The translations under genes and the position numbers were made by a program. A stretch of DNA of 64,000 nucleotides, taken from Roseibium porphyridii. Lineage in GTDB: Bacteria > Pseudomonadota > Alphaproteobacteria > Rhizobiales > Stappiaceae. Of this stretch, positions 8,589 to 18,595 are shown in pieces. Below the pieces are notes generated by a model. The model was not told the DNA's origin. It worked only from the letters and a program-made list of their open reading frames with translations, and did not search any database. Within the stretch, counting starts at the first letter, position 1, and each line of letters opens with the position of its first letter. The stretch spans positions 3,824,001-3,888,000 of the forward strand of contig NZ_CP120863.1 of the NCBI RefSeq assembly GCF_026191725.2, read 5' to 3'.

Positions 8589-9773
8589 ATGCATGTGATT
8601 ACAAAAACAAAAGACCTCGCCGCTGCCTGTCAGCGCCTTGCAGCAAATGACTACGTTACGGTCGACACGGAATTTCTCCGTGAAACCACTTTCTGGCCGA
8701 AGCTCTGCGTGATTCAAATGGCAGGGCCAGACATGGCTTTCATCGTCGACGCGCTCTCCGAAGGGCTTGACCTGGAACCCTTTTTCGAGCTCATGCGTGA
8801 CGCAAGTGTGACCAAGGTGTTCCACGCGGCGCGTCAGGATATCGAAATCATCTACCATTTGGGCGAACTCATCCCGGCCCCGCTTTTTGACACTCAGGTC
8901 GCGGCGATGGTCTGTGGTTTTGGCGACTCAATTTCCTACGATCAACTTATCTACAAGGTCACCGGTGCCCGAATTGACAAGTCGTCCCGGTTTACCGACT
9001 GGGCCCGACGTCCGCTTACCAACAAGCAGCTCGACTACGCGCTTGCCGACGTTACCCATCTTCGGGACGCCTATCAGTTCCTGAAGGCGAACCTGGCCGA
9101 ACAGAACCGCAGTCACTGGGTTCAGGACGAGATGGAAGTGCTGACGTCTGTCACCACTTACAGAACGGTTCCCGAGCAAGCCTGGAAACGGCTGAAGCTT
9201 CGGGTGCGCAAACCCATCGAACTGGCCGTGATGATGGAAGTCGCGGCCTGGCGCGAAAGGGAAGCTCAATCCCGAAATGTGCCGCGCAGCCGTGTTGTGA
9301 AGGACGATGCAATCTATGAGCTTGCCGCACAACAACCACAGGACACGGAAGCCCTCGGACGGCTTAGGACCATTCCCAGAGGTTTCGAGCGTTCCAAATC
9401 GGCCGACGAAATCCTGAAGTCGGTTCGCAAAGCGCTAGCCCTTCCAAAAGAAAAACTGCCGAAACTGCCAAAGGGTCGCCAGGCACCTGACGGATCAGCG
9501 GCCGCCGTCGATCTCCTGAAAGTTCTCCTAAAGCTTGTCAGCGAAGCCAATGGCGTTGCGGCAAAGGTGATCGCGACAGTCGACGATCTGGAAAAGATCG
9601 CAGCGGACGATGCTGCTGACGTTGCCGCCATGAAAGGATGGCGCCGGGAGCTCTTCGGAGAAACTGCTTTGAAACTGAAGCGCGGCGAAGTCGCCCTTGC
9701 TTTCCAGAACCGGCAGATAGTCGCTCTCGATCAACCAGCTCCGGCTGAGCCCAAAAGGCAAGCGGCGGAATAA
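8589..9773 (+). CDS. rnd: Ribonuclease D
   Basis: 394-residue 3'-5' exoribonuclease that trims tRNA precursors and other stable RNAs. The DEDD exonuclease core is complete: DTEFLR at residues 26-31 gives the first Asp and Glu, FHAARQDIEIIYHLG carries the second Asp, and YALADVTHL carries the last Asp. An HRDC nucleic-acid-binding domain follows (ELAVMMEVAAWREREAQSRNVPRSRVV). The last 100 residues are a less conserved helical extension. The gene is monocistronic, divergent from parA, and its end faces ppx. Confidence 0.95.
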   Translation: MHVITKTKDLAAACQRLAANDYVTVDTEFLRETTFWPKLCVIQMAGPDMAFIVDALSEGLDLEPFFELMRDASVTKVFHAARQDIEIIYHLGELIPAPLFDTQVAAMVCGFGDSISYDQLIYKVTGARIDKSSRFTDWARRPLTNKQLDYALADVTHLRDAYQFLKANLAEQNRSHWVQDEMEVLTSVTTYRTVPEQAWKRLKLRVRKPIELAVMMEVAAWREREAQSRNVPRSRVVKDDAIYELAAQQPQDTEALGRLRTIPRGFERSKSADEILKSVRKALALPKEKLPKLPKGRQAPDGSAAAVDLLKVLLKLVSEANGVAAKVIATVDDLEKIAADDAADVAAMKGWRRELFGETALKLKRGEVALAFQNRQIVALDQPAPAEPKRQAAE

Positions 9774-9812
9774 GCGGACGAACACCATGCCGTCTCGCAA
9801 GAGGCTCAGGAC

Positions 9813-11333
9813 CTAGCCGGCGTTGATCTCAACCGTCGCGCTGATTGCCTTGCCCAGTTGTGCCGCCCGCTTGCGCATGCGTTCGCCTTCGAGATCCGCC
9901 AGCTTTTTGCCGAGATCGAGCGAAATTCCTCCCTCGACCGATGAGATGCCCACATGCGGTAGCGTACCAGCCATGGAGGCGCTCAGGAGCGATGCAACAC
10001 GCAGAGTTGCACCCAGTACCTTGGCTCGAATACGCAGTCGGTCCGTGAACAGCTGCCGGATCACCGTGGACAGAGCCCCTTCTCTCAAGCCCTGGTGCCG
10101 GTAAAAGACCGCAGCTGCAAGATAAGCCCGGCTCGCATGGTCCAGACCGACGAACGAGGCGTTGGAAATAATGTTCAAGCTCTGTTCGCCACGATAGTCC
10201 GGATGTGCGCGCCATCCGATGTCGGACAACAGGCAGGCGGCATGTCGCAAGCGTGTTTCGTTGGCGGTTTCCTCGATTTCCAGAACCTTGAACAACTTGT
10301 CCGTCCAGGCAATCAGTTCCTCTGCATGCTCTGGAGAACGGGCACGCAACACACATAGCTCACGTGCAGCTTCAATGACGGGATCCTGAGCCTGCATGTC
10401 TGCGGGCAAGGTTTCGTGCAAGAGCCCCTCGCGCACTCCGGTTGCCGAGAAAATCACGCGCTCAGCCTTCATGGCAGTCAATACCTGTTCCAGCACCACC
10501 GCGCCGATCGGAACAAGCGGTCGGCGCTGTTTGGAGATAATCTCTCCCTTGTCGACGCCTTCCAGATTAGGCACCGCAACCTTGCGACAGAATTCGATCG
10601 CCTCGTCCGCAGCAATTTCGTAGTTGTGCATCACGTGCAATGGGTAATCGTTCTGCAAAAGATGCAGGCGACCTAAGGATCGCCAAGTTCCGCCAACAGC
10701 GTAGAAAGTCCGTTCGCCAGGGGCGAGATCCGGCCAGTCGTAGTCACTCAACGCTGCCTCGGCAATCTTCACCGCCTTGGGTATCTTGCCATCCGCTTCT
10801 TCGGAAAGACGCAATCCGCCAAGCGGAAAGGTGGACCCTTTTCCCGGCAGGTTCTTGTCGATTTCAACAAGTTCCAGACTGCCGCCACCCATATCGCCGA
10901 CAAGCCCACGAGGCTGCCAGAAGCCAGCGATCACACCAAGGGCCGAATAGTAAGCTTCTTCATTCCCGTCAAGAATGCGCACGGGTGACTTCAGAAAGGC
11001 TTCAACTTCGCCGACAAACTCAGCACCATTGGCCGCATCCCGCGCCGCAGCGGTTGCAACGACATAGGTCTCCTGACACCCGGTGTGTTCGATCAACGCT
11101 TTGAAGCGAGCCAGTTCGTTCAAGGCGAGGTTTACTGAATCGTCCGCCATACGCCCTGTTGCAGCGACCCCTCGTCCCAACCCCGCGAGCAGCTTTTCGT
11201 TGAAAAGCATAGTAGGGGTGCGGGCCTTGCGTTCGTAAATCACGAGACGCACGGAGTTTGAGCCGATGTCCACAACCGCAATCGGTCCGGACCCGTTAAG
11301 CCGACCTCGTGCCGGCTGAAACTGGGCTTTCAT
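9813..11333 (-). CDS. ppx: Exopolyphosphatase / Ppx-GppA phosphatase
   Basis: About 506 residues of the Ppx/GppA family in the ASKHA fold, which hydrolyses inorganic polyphosphate from the ends or converts pppGpp to ppGpp. The first phosphate-binding loop is VVDIGSNSVRLVIYE and the second is GDMGGGSLELVEI. A C-terminal HD-like helical domain follows (HAACLLSDIGWRAHPDYRGEQ). The start is at 11333 because GAGG sits 5 bases upstream, inside the end of ppk, and only 1 base separates the ppk stop from this ATG. The frame itself opens further up at 11357. Translation is probably coupled to ppk, pairing polyphosphate synthesis with breakdown. Confidence 0.94.
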   Translation of the reverse strand: MKAQFQPARGRLNGSGPIAVVDIGSNSVRLVIYERKARTPTMLFNEKLLAGLGRGVAATGRMADDSVNLALNELARFKALIEHTGCQETYVVATAAARDAANGAEFVGEVEAFLKSPVRILDGNEEAYYSALGVIAGFWQPRGLVGDMGGGSLELVEIDKNLPGKGSTFPLGGLRLSEEADGKIPKAVKIAEAALSDYDWPDLAPGERTFYAVGGTWRSLGRLHLLQNDYPLHVMHNYEIAADEAIEFCRKVAVPNLEGVDKGEIISKQRRPLVPIGAVVLEQVLTAMKAERVIFSATGVREGLLHETLPADMQAQDPVIEAARELCVLRARSPEHAEELIAWTDKLFKVLEIEETANETRLRHAACLLSDIGWRAHPDYRGEQSLNIISNASFVGLDHASRAYLAAAVFYRHQGLREGALSTVIRQLFTDRLRIRAKVLGATLRVASLLSASMAGTLPHVGISSVEGGISLDLGKKLADLEGERMRKRAAQLGKAISATVEINAG

Positions 11334-11334
11334 A

Positions 11335-13557
11335 CTATCCTCGTTTTTGCCGTTCATTGAACGGCTTTGGACGATCGCTCTTCAACGACTTGCCGCGCCC
11401 CGACAGGGACGGATTGGTCATGAAATACTGGTGGGCATTGAAAGGGTCTTCGTTTGCGCCTGGCACGATGCGTTCGTGCCGTCCGTTCGAAAGAATCCGC
11501 CAGCTTTGCTGGTTGTCTTTCAGATTGGCAACCATGATCTGGTCAAGCACCTGTTCATGAACGGTTGCCGTCAACAAAGGCGTCAACACCTCGACACGCC
11601 GGTCGATATTGCGCGGCATGAGATCCGCAGATCCGATATAGACATGTGCTTCTGGCGAAGGCAGTCCCTGACCGTTGCCGAAACAGAAAATACGCGAATG
11701 CTCCAGAAAGCGCCCGACGATTGACTTGACCCGGATATTTTCAGACAGGCCCTCAATGCCTGGCCGCAGGCAGCAGATGCCACGAATGATCAGATCGATC
11801 TGAACGCCTGCCTGACTTGCACGGTAGAGGGCATCGATAATTTCCGGATCGACCAGAGAATTCATCTTCATCCAGATTTGTGCCGGACGGCCCGCTCTGG
11901 CGTGTTCAATTTCCGCCTCGGTCATTTCCAGCATGCGCTCGCGCAAATTCACGGGCGAGACCATCAGGTGGTTCAGTTCGGCGGGCTGGGCATACCCTGT
12001 GATGAAATTAAAAACCCTTGCCGCGTCCTCGGCAATTCCGGGATCATCGGTGAAGAAGGACAGATCCTCGTATATGCGTGCGGTGATCGGATGATAGTTG
12101 CCTGTCCCGATATGGCAGTAGGTCTTCAGCTGTCCATGTTCACGCTTGATGACCATTGAGAGTTTCGAGTGTGTCTTCAGCTCGATAAAGCCGAACACGA
12201 CCTGCACCCCTGCCCGTTCCAGATCCCGCGCCCATTTGATATTGGCCGCTTCGTCAAAACGCGCCTTCAGCTCCACCAAAGCCGTCACGGACTTTCCGGC
12301 CTCAGCAGCTTCCGCCAGGGCTTTGACAATCGGCGAATTGTTGGACGTTCGGTAGAGCGTCTGCTTGATGGCGACAACGTCCGGGTCCCGCGCGGCCTGA
12401 CGCAGATATTGCACGACAACGTCAAAGGACTCATACGGGTGGTGAACGATGATGTCCTTTTGGTGGATTGCAGCAAGACAATCGCCACCATGCTCCCGAA
12501 TGCGTTCCGGGAAACGCGCTGTATAGGGCTGAAACTTCAGGTCAGAACGCTCCAGGTCGACGATCTGCGACAGGTTGTTCAGTGCGAGCAACCCATTGGC
12601 CAGAAAAATCTCGCTTTCACCGACATCAAGTGCATCGGCCACAAACTCACGCAAGGCCGGCGGCGTTGTCTCCTGAATCTCAAGCCGGATCACAGATCCG
12701 CGTCGGCGACGCTTCAGAGCGCTCTCGAAAAGCCGCACCAGATCTTCTGCTTCTTCCTCGATCTCAAGGTCGCTGTCACGGATGACACGAAAGGCACCCT
12801 TGCCACGAATTTCGTAGCCAGGGAAAAGCCGGCCGATGAAAAGGCTAACGACTTTTTCGATAGCGATAAACCGGGCCGCTCCGTCCTCGCCACCCGGCAG
12901 CTTGACGAACCTGTCCACCTGATTGGGAATTCTGAGAAGCGCGATCATGCCGCGGCCGCCCGAAACTGGGACCAGCTCGAAGACGATGGAGAAACCGAGG
13001 TTGGGAATGAATGGAAACGGGTGCGCCGGATCGATGGCCAGTGGTGTGAGAACCGGAAACACGAACTTCAGGAAATAGTCCTGCAACCATGCCCGTTCGC
13101 TTTCGCCGAGCGTATCTCCTTGAAGGATTTCGATGCCTTTTTCAGCGATCTCACGGCCCAATTCACCCCAGATCTTTTGCTGTGACGCCTGAAGTTCCCG
13201 AACAGCTTCGCTGATTTTCTCAAGTTGTTCAGTGGGGGTCAGGCCGTCATCGGACAGGTTGGTGACCTCGGCCCGTTGCTGTCCACGCAGCCCGGCAACG
13301 CGCACCATGAAGAATTCGTCGAGATTGTTGGCTGATATCGACAGAAAACGCACCCGTTCAAGCAACGGGTGATTGGGATTCATGGCTTCTTCTAGAACCC
13401 TCAGGTTAAACTGCAACCAGGACAATTCGCGGTTCATGAACCTTGCAGGAGAAAGCGCCAGATCTTGCCCGCTTCCAGGTCCGTCCGACTTGATACGCGG
13501 ATCGGGAACGACTTGAGATGAGGGTAGAATGTCCGAAAGATCCGTGGCTTCGTTCAT
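11335..13557 (-). CDS. ppk: Polyphosphate kinase 1
   Basis: About 740 residues. It reversibly transfers the gamma-phosphate of ATP to polyphosphate at the inner membrane. The order is an N-terminal helical domain ([19 protein letters not shown]), the head domain, then two phospholipase-D-like catalytic domains. The active-site His that becomes phosphorylated is expected in KTHSKLS, followed by [11 protein letters not shown]; the ATP-binding KQTLYRTS is also present. The ATG at 13557 (MNEATDLS) has GGAAG just upstream and is preferred over 13587. It forms an operon with ppx (gap of 1 base). Confidence 0.96.
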   Translation of the reverse strand: MNEATDLSDILPSSQVVPDPRIKSDGPGSGQDLALSPARFMNRELSWLQFNLRVLEEAMNPNHPLLERVRFLSISANNLDEFFMVRVAGLRGQQRAEVTNLSDDGLTPTEQLEKISEAVRELQASQQKIWGELGREIAEKGIEILQGDTLGESERAWLQDYFLKFVFPVLTPLAIDPAHPFPFIPNLGFSIVFELVPVSGGRGMIALLRIPNQVDRFVKLPGGEDGAARFIAIEKVVSLFIGRLFPGYEIRGKGAFRVIRDSDLEIEEEAEDLVRLFESALKRRRRGSVIRLEIQETTPPALREFVADALDVGESEIFLANGLLALNNLSQIVDLERSDLKFQPYTARFPERIREHGGDCLAAIHQKDIIVHHPYESFDVVVQYLRQAARDPDVVAIKQTLYRTSNNSPIVKALAEAAEAGKSVTALVELKARFDEAANIKWARDLERAGVQVVFGFIELKTHSKLSMVIKREHGQLKTYCHIGTGNYHPITARIYEDLSFFTDDPGIAEDAARVFNFITGYAQPAELNHLMVSPVNLRERMLEMTEAEIEHARAGRPAQIWMKMNSLVDPEIIDALYRASQAGVQIDLIIRGICCLRPGIEGLSENIRVKSIVGRFLEHSRIFCFGNGQGLPSPEAHVYIGSADLMPRNIDRRVEVLTPLLTATVHEQVLDQIMVANLKDNQQSWRILSNGRHERIVPGANEDPFNAHQYFMTNPSLSGRGKSLKSDRPKPFNERQKRG

Positions 13558-13678
13558 GTCATCTTCCATCGTAAGGCATTGGGACACCTACATCCAACAT
13601 GGGGCGCTTGCCTCTCGTAGCCGTGACTAACATGGACTGCTCCGCTCGCAAATGACAGTTCTTTGTGCTGCCCTCAGA

Positions 13679-14359
13679 TTATTGGCCTTTATGCACATTT
13701 TCCAAAACCCTGCCCGCAAGAGGCTTCGTGATCTTGACCCGGCCTGCCAACGCTTCCCGATCGATGGCCTCAACCGCGCGCAAGGCCACCTCAAGCGATC
13801 GCTCCATGCGCACAACCAAATAGTCGATCACGCCGATTTCCACTGCGATCTGACGGTCGGCAAACAATTTCACCAGGACCCTGCGGAGCAAATCATCGTC
13901 AGGTTCCTGAATTTCCACGGGTGTTGCCGCGCGCAGACGGGAAAGAAGATCAGGCAACACTATTTTCCAGCTCGCAGGCCAGGTTCGGCTGGTGATCAAT
14001 ACCGAATTTCCTGCCTGTCTGGCTGAATTGAGAAGATGAAAAAGCGCGGTGTTATCGACGCCCAGATGAGCGTCCTCAACGACTGCTGCCGGCGCTGACG
14101 CAAGCAATTCCACGTCGTCTTCCTTGAGATCAGACGCCTGGACGACAGCTGCTCCCGTTTCGTCCCGAAACGCATTGACCAAGTGGGTTTTGCCGGCACC
14201 GACCGGACCGGCCAAAACAACGACCGGCGATGGCCAGTCAGGCCAGCGTTCCAAAAGCTCGAACGCAGCTCGGTTAGAACCGCCGACCAGGTAGTCGTCG
14301 CGGCTCAAGGCTGCTTCGTGCGGCAGATCTAGCGGCAGCTGGCGCGGAGGTTCCGCCAT
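13679..14359 (-). CDS. hdaA: DnaA-related regulatory inactivator HdaA
   Basis: 226-residue AAA+ protein related to domain III of DnaA. In Caulobacter HdaA works with the DNA-loaded beta clamp to stimulate ATP hydrolysis by DnaA and so prevents re-initiation of replication. The N-terminal clamp-binding motif QLPLDL is at residues 7-12. Walker A GPVGAGKTH is at 51-59, and a Walker B-like AAVVEDAH near 90. An arginine-finger region (LLSRLRAA) follows. The initiator's DNA-binding domain IV is absent, which separates it from DnaA. It starts 6 bases after the PerM-like permease gene, so the two are co-transcribed. Confidence 0.9.
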   Translation of the reverse strand: MAEPPRQLPLDLPHEAALSRDDYLVGGSNRAAFELLERWPDWPSPVVVLAGPVGAGKTHLVNAFRDETGAAVVQASDLKEDDVELLASAPAAVVEDAHLGVDNTALFHLLNSARQAGNSVLITSRTWPASWKIVLPDLLSRLRAATPVEIQEPDDDLLRRVLVKLFADRQIAVEIGVIDYLVVRMERSLEVALRAVEAIDREALAGRVKITKPLAGRVLENVHKGQ

Positions 14360-14365
14360 GTTCGG

Positions 14366-15463
14366 TTACTCTGATACCTTGTCGTCACCAACCGGGGTCG
14401 CCCGGCCGATGCCCTTGTACACCGGGCTAGCGAGATACTGCTTCAATCCGAAGCGCGCAAGCACGCCGATCATCGCTGCTGCAGGGACTGCGACCAGCAT
14501 CCCCACAAATCCAAAGAGATATCCAAAGGCAAAAAGTGCGAACATCAGCGTGACAGGGTGCAATCCGGTGCTGTCTCCCACCAATTTCGGCTGCAAGATG
14601 TTGCCTTCCAGAAACTGTCCGACGCCGAAGATAGCGGCAACCGCAATGATCCATGGCCATTCCGGCCAGAACTGTACCAGCGCAACACCAATTGAAAGAA
14701 CAAGACCAAGTCCTGCGCCAACAAAAGGAATGAAACTCACAAGACCGGCGGCCATGCCGATCAGAAGACCGAAGTTCAGGCCGACAACGGCAAGTGCGAT
14801 CGCATAAAATGCACCAAGGATAAGGCAGACGGACACCTGCCCCCTGACGAAACCGGCAACCGCACCGTCCATTTCTGCTGCAAGACCGCGGATCTCGCCC
14901 AGATGATCTCGCGGTATCCAGCCATCAATGCGCTCCACCATTCTGTCCCAGTCGAGCAGAAGATAAAATGCGACCACCGGCGTGATGACGAAAAGCGAGA
15001 GGATCGACAGCAGAGCCTGACCACCGCTCCACAGGGACTGTGCCAGTTTGCCGACAAAACTCGCGCCCTGTCCGATGAGATCCGACATGGAGGACTGCAG
15101 ATCTTCCGGATTGATCCCGGCCACGGTCGCCAAATCTGCCGGAAAATACTCCGAAAGCAGCGTCTGCAGTTTGCGCACAAGATCCGGAAACCGCTCCAGA
15201 AAAAGTGCGAGCTGATTGCCGAGCAAAGGCAGGATCAAAATGAAGAAAAGCACCAGAAGGAAGACGAACGCGAACAAGATCGTCAAGGTGGCCCACATTC
15301 TGGCCATGCCGAGTTTCTCAAGCCGGTCGCACACCGGATCCAACAGGTAGGCGACCGCCATGCCTGCCACGAACGGCAGCAACACACCGGAAAAGACATA
15401 GAGAAACAGGCAGAATACAGCGAGGGATATCAACCAGAACTGAACCTGACGGCGAAGGGTCAT
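14366..15463 (-). CDS. AI-2E / PerM family membrane transporter
   Basis: 365-residue polytopic inner-membrane protein of the AI-2E transporter (PerM, formerly UPF0118) family. It has two N-terminal hydrophobic helices, a middle soluble stretch (FPDLVRKLQTLLSEYFPADLA) and about five further helices. The family's C-terminal block GQFLEGNILQPKLVGDSTGLHPV is clear. Members export autoinducer-2 or act as Na+/H+ antiporters; the substrate here is unknown. Placement directly upstream of hdaA is, from memory, conserved in many Hyphomicrobiales. It is divergent from purM. Confidence 0.92.
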   Translation of the reverse strand: MTLRRQVQFWLISLAVFCLFLYVFSGVLLPFVAGMAVAYLLDPVCDRLEKLGMARMWATLTILFAFVFLLVLFFILILPLLGNQLALFLERFPDLVRKLQTLLSEYFPADLATVAGINPEDLQSSMSDLIGQGASFVGKLAQSLWSGGQALLSILSLFVITPVVAFYLLLDWDRMVERIDGWIPRDHLGEIRGLAAEMDGAVAGFVRGQVSVCLILGAFYAIALAVVGLNFGLLIGMAAGLVSFIPFVGAGLGLVLSIGVALVQFWPEWPWIIAVAAIFGVGQFLEGNILQPKLVGDSTGLHPVTLMFALFAFGYLFGFVGMLVAVPAAAMIGVLARFGLKQYLASPVYKGIGRATPVGDDKVSE

Positions 15464-15694
15464 GAATGGCGCTCCTCAAACGGCACAATAGAAACGGATC
15501 AAAGCCAACTCAGATGGGATTATACGCCAGCAACGGTCAAGTCCAGTGGTGAGACCAGACGCTCTGGTTGTGCAATCTTGCCCAAGCCTTGGGGCAAAGC
15601 GTGGAGCAATGCCCCCTCACCACTTGTGTTCCGCGGCGCCAGAGGGTAAGCCGCGTTAGCATAGCCACCTGCCTGAAATGTCTTGGAGCGCCTT
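15464..15694. other. Divergent intergenic region, PerM-hdaA / purM-purN
   Basis: 231 bases that must hold both promoters. I see no convincing -35/-10 pair, riboswitch (no purine or glycine aptamer pattern) or repeat. The only clear signal is GGAG at 15685-15688 in front of purM. Confidence 0.4.
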
Positions 15695-16771
15695 ATGAGC
15701 CAATCCTCTGGGTCCAACGGTCTGACCTATGCCGATGCCGGGGTCGATATCGATGCCGGAAACGAACTGGTGAACCGCATCAAGCCCTTGGTCAAAGCGA
15801 CTTCCAGGCCAGGCGCGGACAGCGATATTGGCGGTTTCGGTGGCCTGTTTGACCTGAAGGGCGCTGGCTTTACGGATCCGATCCTGGTTGCGGCCAACGA
15901 CGGTGTCGGCACCAAACTCAAGATCGCCATTGAAACCGGACAACACCGTACAGTCGGTATCGACCTCGTTGCCATGTGCGTCAACGATCTCGTTGTTCAG
16001 GGCGCAGAGCCGCTCTTCTTTCTCGACTATTTCGCAACCGGTGCACTTGACGTTGAAACGGCAAGCGATGTCGTTGCCGGTATCGCCGATGGCTGCAAAC
16101 TGGCAGGCGCAGCATTGATCGGCGGCGAAACCGCTGAAATGCCCGGTATGTATGTCGAAGGCGACTATGACCTTGCCGGCTTTTCAGTCGGGGCGGTTGA
16201 GCGCGGCGCTATCCTGCCGCGCAAGGACGTTGCCCCAGGCGATGTTCTCCTTGGACTGACCTCTTCCGGCGTTCATTCCAACGGGTACAGCATGGTGCGC
16301 AAGATCATCGAACTTGCCGGCCTGACCTGGTCTGATGCAGCACCTTTTGCCGACGGCAAGACCCTTGGCGAAACGCTGATGGAACCGACAAAGATCTACG
16401 TCAAACCGCTGCTGGCAGCCCTGAAAGCTACGACAGGCATCAAGGCTCTGGCTCATATTACGGGCGGCGGTTTGCCGGAAAATCTGCCACGCGTTCTGCC
16501 AGAGAATTCTTCCGCACGTATTGATCTTTCGGCCATCAGTGCTCCTGCAGTTTTCAATTGGCTGGCCAACACCGGCGGTGTGGCTGAAAAGGAAATGCTG
16601 CGGACATTCAATTGCGGGATAGGAATGGTTCTTGTTGTGGCCGAAACCGAAGCCGATGAAGTTACACGCGTTCTGCAAAGCGAAGGCGAACAGGTAGTCC
16701 GGATCGGCAGGATAGAAGCAGCAGGCAGTGCGCCAGTGGTATTCGACGGTAGCCTGGGCTTTTCAACATGA
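15695..16771 (+). CDS. purM: Phosphoribosylformylglycinamidine cyclo-ligase (AIR synthetase)
   Basis: 358-residue enzyme of purine synthesis that closes the imidazole ring of FGAM with ATP to give aminoimidazole ribotide. The family features are [15 protein letters not shown] at the N-terminus, the glycine-rich loop [42 protein letters not shown], and [16 protein letters not shown] in the C-terminal half. The ATG at 15695 has GGAG about 6 bases upstream; the TTG at 15683 would lie on that ribosome binding site. Its stop overlaps the purN start by 4 bases (ATGA), so the two are translationally coupled. Confidence 0.97.
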   Translation: MSQSSGSNGLTYADAGVDIDAGNELVNRIKPLVKATSRPGADSDIGGFGGLFDLKGAGFTDPILVAANDGVGTKLKIAIETGQHRTVGIDLVAMCVNDLVVQGAEPLFFLDYFATGALDVETASDVVAGIADGCKLAGAALIGGETAEMPGMYVEGDYDLAGFSVGAVERGAILPRKDVAPGDVLLGLTSSGVHSNGYSMVRKIIELAGLTWSDAAPFADGKTLGETLMEPTKIYVKPLLAALKATTGIKALAHITGGGLPENLPRVLPENSSARIDLSAISAPAVFNWLANTGGVAEKEMLRTFNCGIGMVLVVAETEADEVTRVLQSEGEQVVRIGRIEAAGSAPVVFDGSLGFST

Positions 16772-17418
16772 CCCGCAAGAAAACAGCCGTTTTGATTTCC
16801 GGTCGCGGCAGCAATATGAGTGCCCTGATTTCGGCGGCAATGGCTCCAGACTACCCGGCGGAAATCGCACTGGTTTTGTCAAACCGCCCAGATGCGAAAG
16901 GGCTGGAGCACGCGAAAGAGCTTGGCATTGCGACCGGGGTGGTCGATCACAAGGATTTTTCAGGCGACCGGGAAGCCTTTGAAAAAGACGTTGATGCGGT
17001 ATTGAAGCAGCACAAGATTGAGCTCGTCGCCCTGGCAGGCTTCATGAGGATCCTGACCCCCTTCCTGGTCAATGCCTGGTCCAACCGCATGATCAACATA
17101 CACCCAGCTCTTCTGCCGTCCTTTAAAGGACTTGCAACCCACGAACGTGCATTGGAAGAAGGCGTCAAATTACACGGCGCAACCGTGCATTACGTTTCAG
17201 CCGAAATGGATGATGGACCGATCATTGCGCAGGGCGCTGTGCCCGTCCTGGACGACGACACACCCGATGTGCTTGCCGCGCGCGTGCTGGAAATCGAGCA
17301 CCGGATCTATCCCAGAGCGTTGGAACTTGTGGCTTCAGGAAAAGCGAAGGTCGCAGGTGCCCGCGTCACAACGGGAAGCGTGGAAGGTTCACTGTCAGAC
17401 AACCTGGTCTGGCCCTAA
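16768..17418 (+). CDS. purN: Phosphoribosylglycinamide formyltransferase
   Basis: 216-residue GAR transformylase that uses 10-formyl-tetrahydrofolate for the third step of purine synthesis. Visible motifs are [12 protein letters not shown] (phosphate-binding loop), [12 protein letters not shown] (folate site), [12 protein letters not shown] with the catalytic Asn and His, and [13 protein letters not shown] with the catalytic Asp. It overlaps purM by 4 bases. The two enzymes act at nearby steps of the same pathway. Confidence 0.97.
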   Translation: MTRKKTAVLISGRGSNMSALISAAMAPDYPAEIALVLSNRPDAKGLEHAKELGIATGVVDHKDFSGDREAFEKDVDAVLKQHKIELVALAGFMRILTPFLVNAWSNRMINIHPALLPSFKGLATHERALEEGVKLHGATVHYVSAEMDDGPIIAQGAVPVLDDDTPDVLAARVLEIEHRIYPRALELVASGKAKVAGARVTTGSVEGSLSDNLVWP

Positions 17419-17627
17419 ACAACTTTCCCTCAATAGCTTCTTGAGTTTTGTCTCCGGGACCGACGCACCTCGACGGCCGTCTGGCAAGGCGTTCATGTCC
17501 GGTCCAAATGCAGGTTTGCCTTCTGCTCCTCACAACCCAAGGCTCCGTACCTCTTGTGATTCAAGGTAATGCTTGATCGAATAACCTTTGAAAAGAGCGT
17601 TTGGCTTTAATCCCAGGGAGACGGACA

Positions 17628-18524
17628 TTGCCATTTCTTGAAGACCTGCTTCCCACGGATCTGAAACCGGCCTTATTGATCGGCAACGGCATAAACCGTT
17701 ATGGCGGCTCGCAAAACGCAAGCTGGGAAGGCCTCTTGAAGAAGCTCTCCAATCAGCAGGGACTTTCCCTTACCGATGACGAGATGAAGGAGATGTCAAA
17801 CACTGAGTTTTTTGACATCCTGGATCTCGGCCGGCCGCTCGAAGAAAAGGTGTCTTTGCAAAAAGCGTTTTGCGACCTGATGACGGATTGGCGACACAGT
17901 TCACATCATTCAAAGATCGTGACCTGGGCGAAATCCAAGCGCACGCCTATTATCACGGTCAATTTCGATGAAAACCTTTCCAGATCAATCGACGCCAAGT
18001 TCATTCGGTCGAAAGAGGGTTTTACCGACTACTATCCCTGGAGTTCCTATTTTTCGGACCAGGCAATCGACACACCTCGGAACAGTTTCGCGATTTGGCA
18101 TGCTCACGGGATGATGCGGTATCGCAGAAGCATTCGCCTCGGTCTTACGCATTACATGGGTGCTGTTCAGCGCGCGCGCCATTGGGTCTATGCAGGAAAC
18201 GGACTTCGGCGCAGCGCCAAAGATCACACTTCGACATGGCGCGGTTCAGACACTTGGCTTGATATCCTTTTTCATTCACCGCTGCTCATTTTCGGTTTCG
18301 GTTTTGGCAAAGACGAAAATTTCTTCAGATGGCTGTTTCTGGAACGCGCCCGGCTACAGCGACTAGATGAGAGCTTCCGGCAACCCGCCTGGTTCATTGA
18401 TGTTGAAAATGCAAGCAGCAAGCACCGACGTCCATTCTTTGAGCGCCTCGGCATGCAGTTTGTAACGGTGCCGTCCTATTCTGATATTTATGAAGCGTCC
18501 TTCTGGAGCACTCCAACACCTTGA
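17628..18524 (+). CDS. Standalone SIR2-like domain protein
   Basis: 298-residue single-domain protein of the SIR2-like (SIR2_2) fold. Features along the chain are a nucleotide-binding loop LLIGNGINR (17-24), TVNFDENL (Asn112, Asp114), IWHAHG (His160 at the position of the sirtuin/NADase catalytic His) and LLIFGFGFGKDEN (219-231). In bacterial defence proteins (ThsA, DSR-type, SIR2-Ago partners) this fold cleaves NAD+ after phage sensing. Here no second domain or partner gene is attached, so function is open. The start is a TTG at 17628: GGGAG ends 7 bases before it, while the TTG at 17601 has no good site. There is no signal peptide. It is flanked by purN and a convergent amidohydrolase and is probably an insertion in an otherwise ordinary region. 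Confidence 0.75.
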   Translation: MPFLEDLLPTDLKPALLIGNGINRYGGSQNASWEGLLKKLSNQQGLSLTDDEMKEMSNTEFFDILDLGRPLEEKVSLQKAFCDLMTDWRHSSHHSKIVTWAKSKRTPIITVNFDENLSRSIDAKFIRSKEGFTDYYPWSSYFSDQAIDTPRNSFAIWHAHGMMRYRRSIRLGLTHYMGAVQRARHWVYAGNGLRRSAKDHTSTWRGSDTWLDILFHSPLLIFGFGFGKDENFFRWLFLERARLQRLDESFRQPAWFIDVENASSKHRRPFFERLGMQFVTVPSYSDIYEASFWSTPTP

Positions 18525-18595
18525 GGGCAACAAGATCGCTCAAGGTTGACCCGAGCCAAGAATACTTTTGAGAACCGGTTGAAACCGACCAAACG

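Noticed and set aside
12169..13185. 338-codon plus-strand frame inside ppk
   Set aside because: Antisense to the conserved ppk catalytic domains; an artefact of codon bias.
14903..15649. 248-codon plus-strand frame opposite the PerM-like gene
   Set aside because: Antisense to a conserved membrane protein; composition is unlike real proteins, with very high Gln/Arg/Glu.
17419..17627. Possible purN terminator at about 17431-17447 (CTCAA / TTGAG)
   Set aside because: Only five AT-rich pairs before TTTTG; too weak to call.
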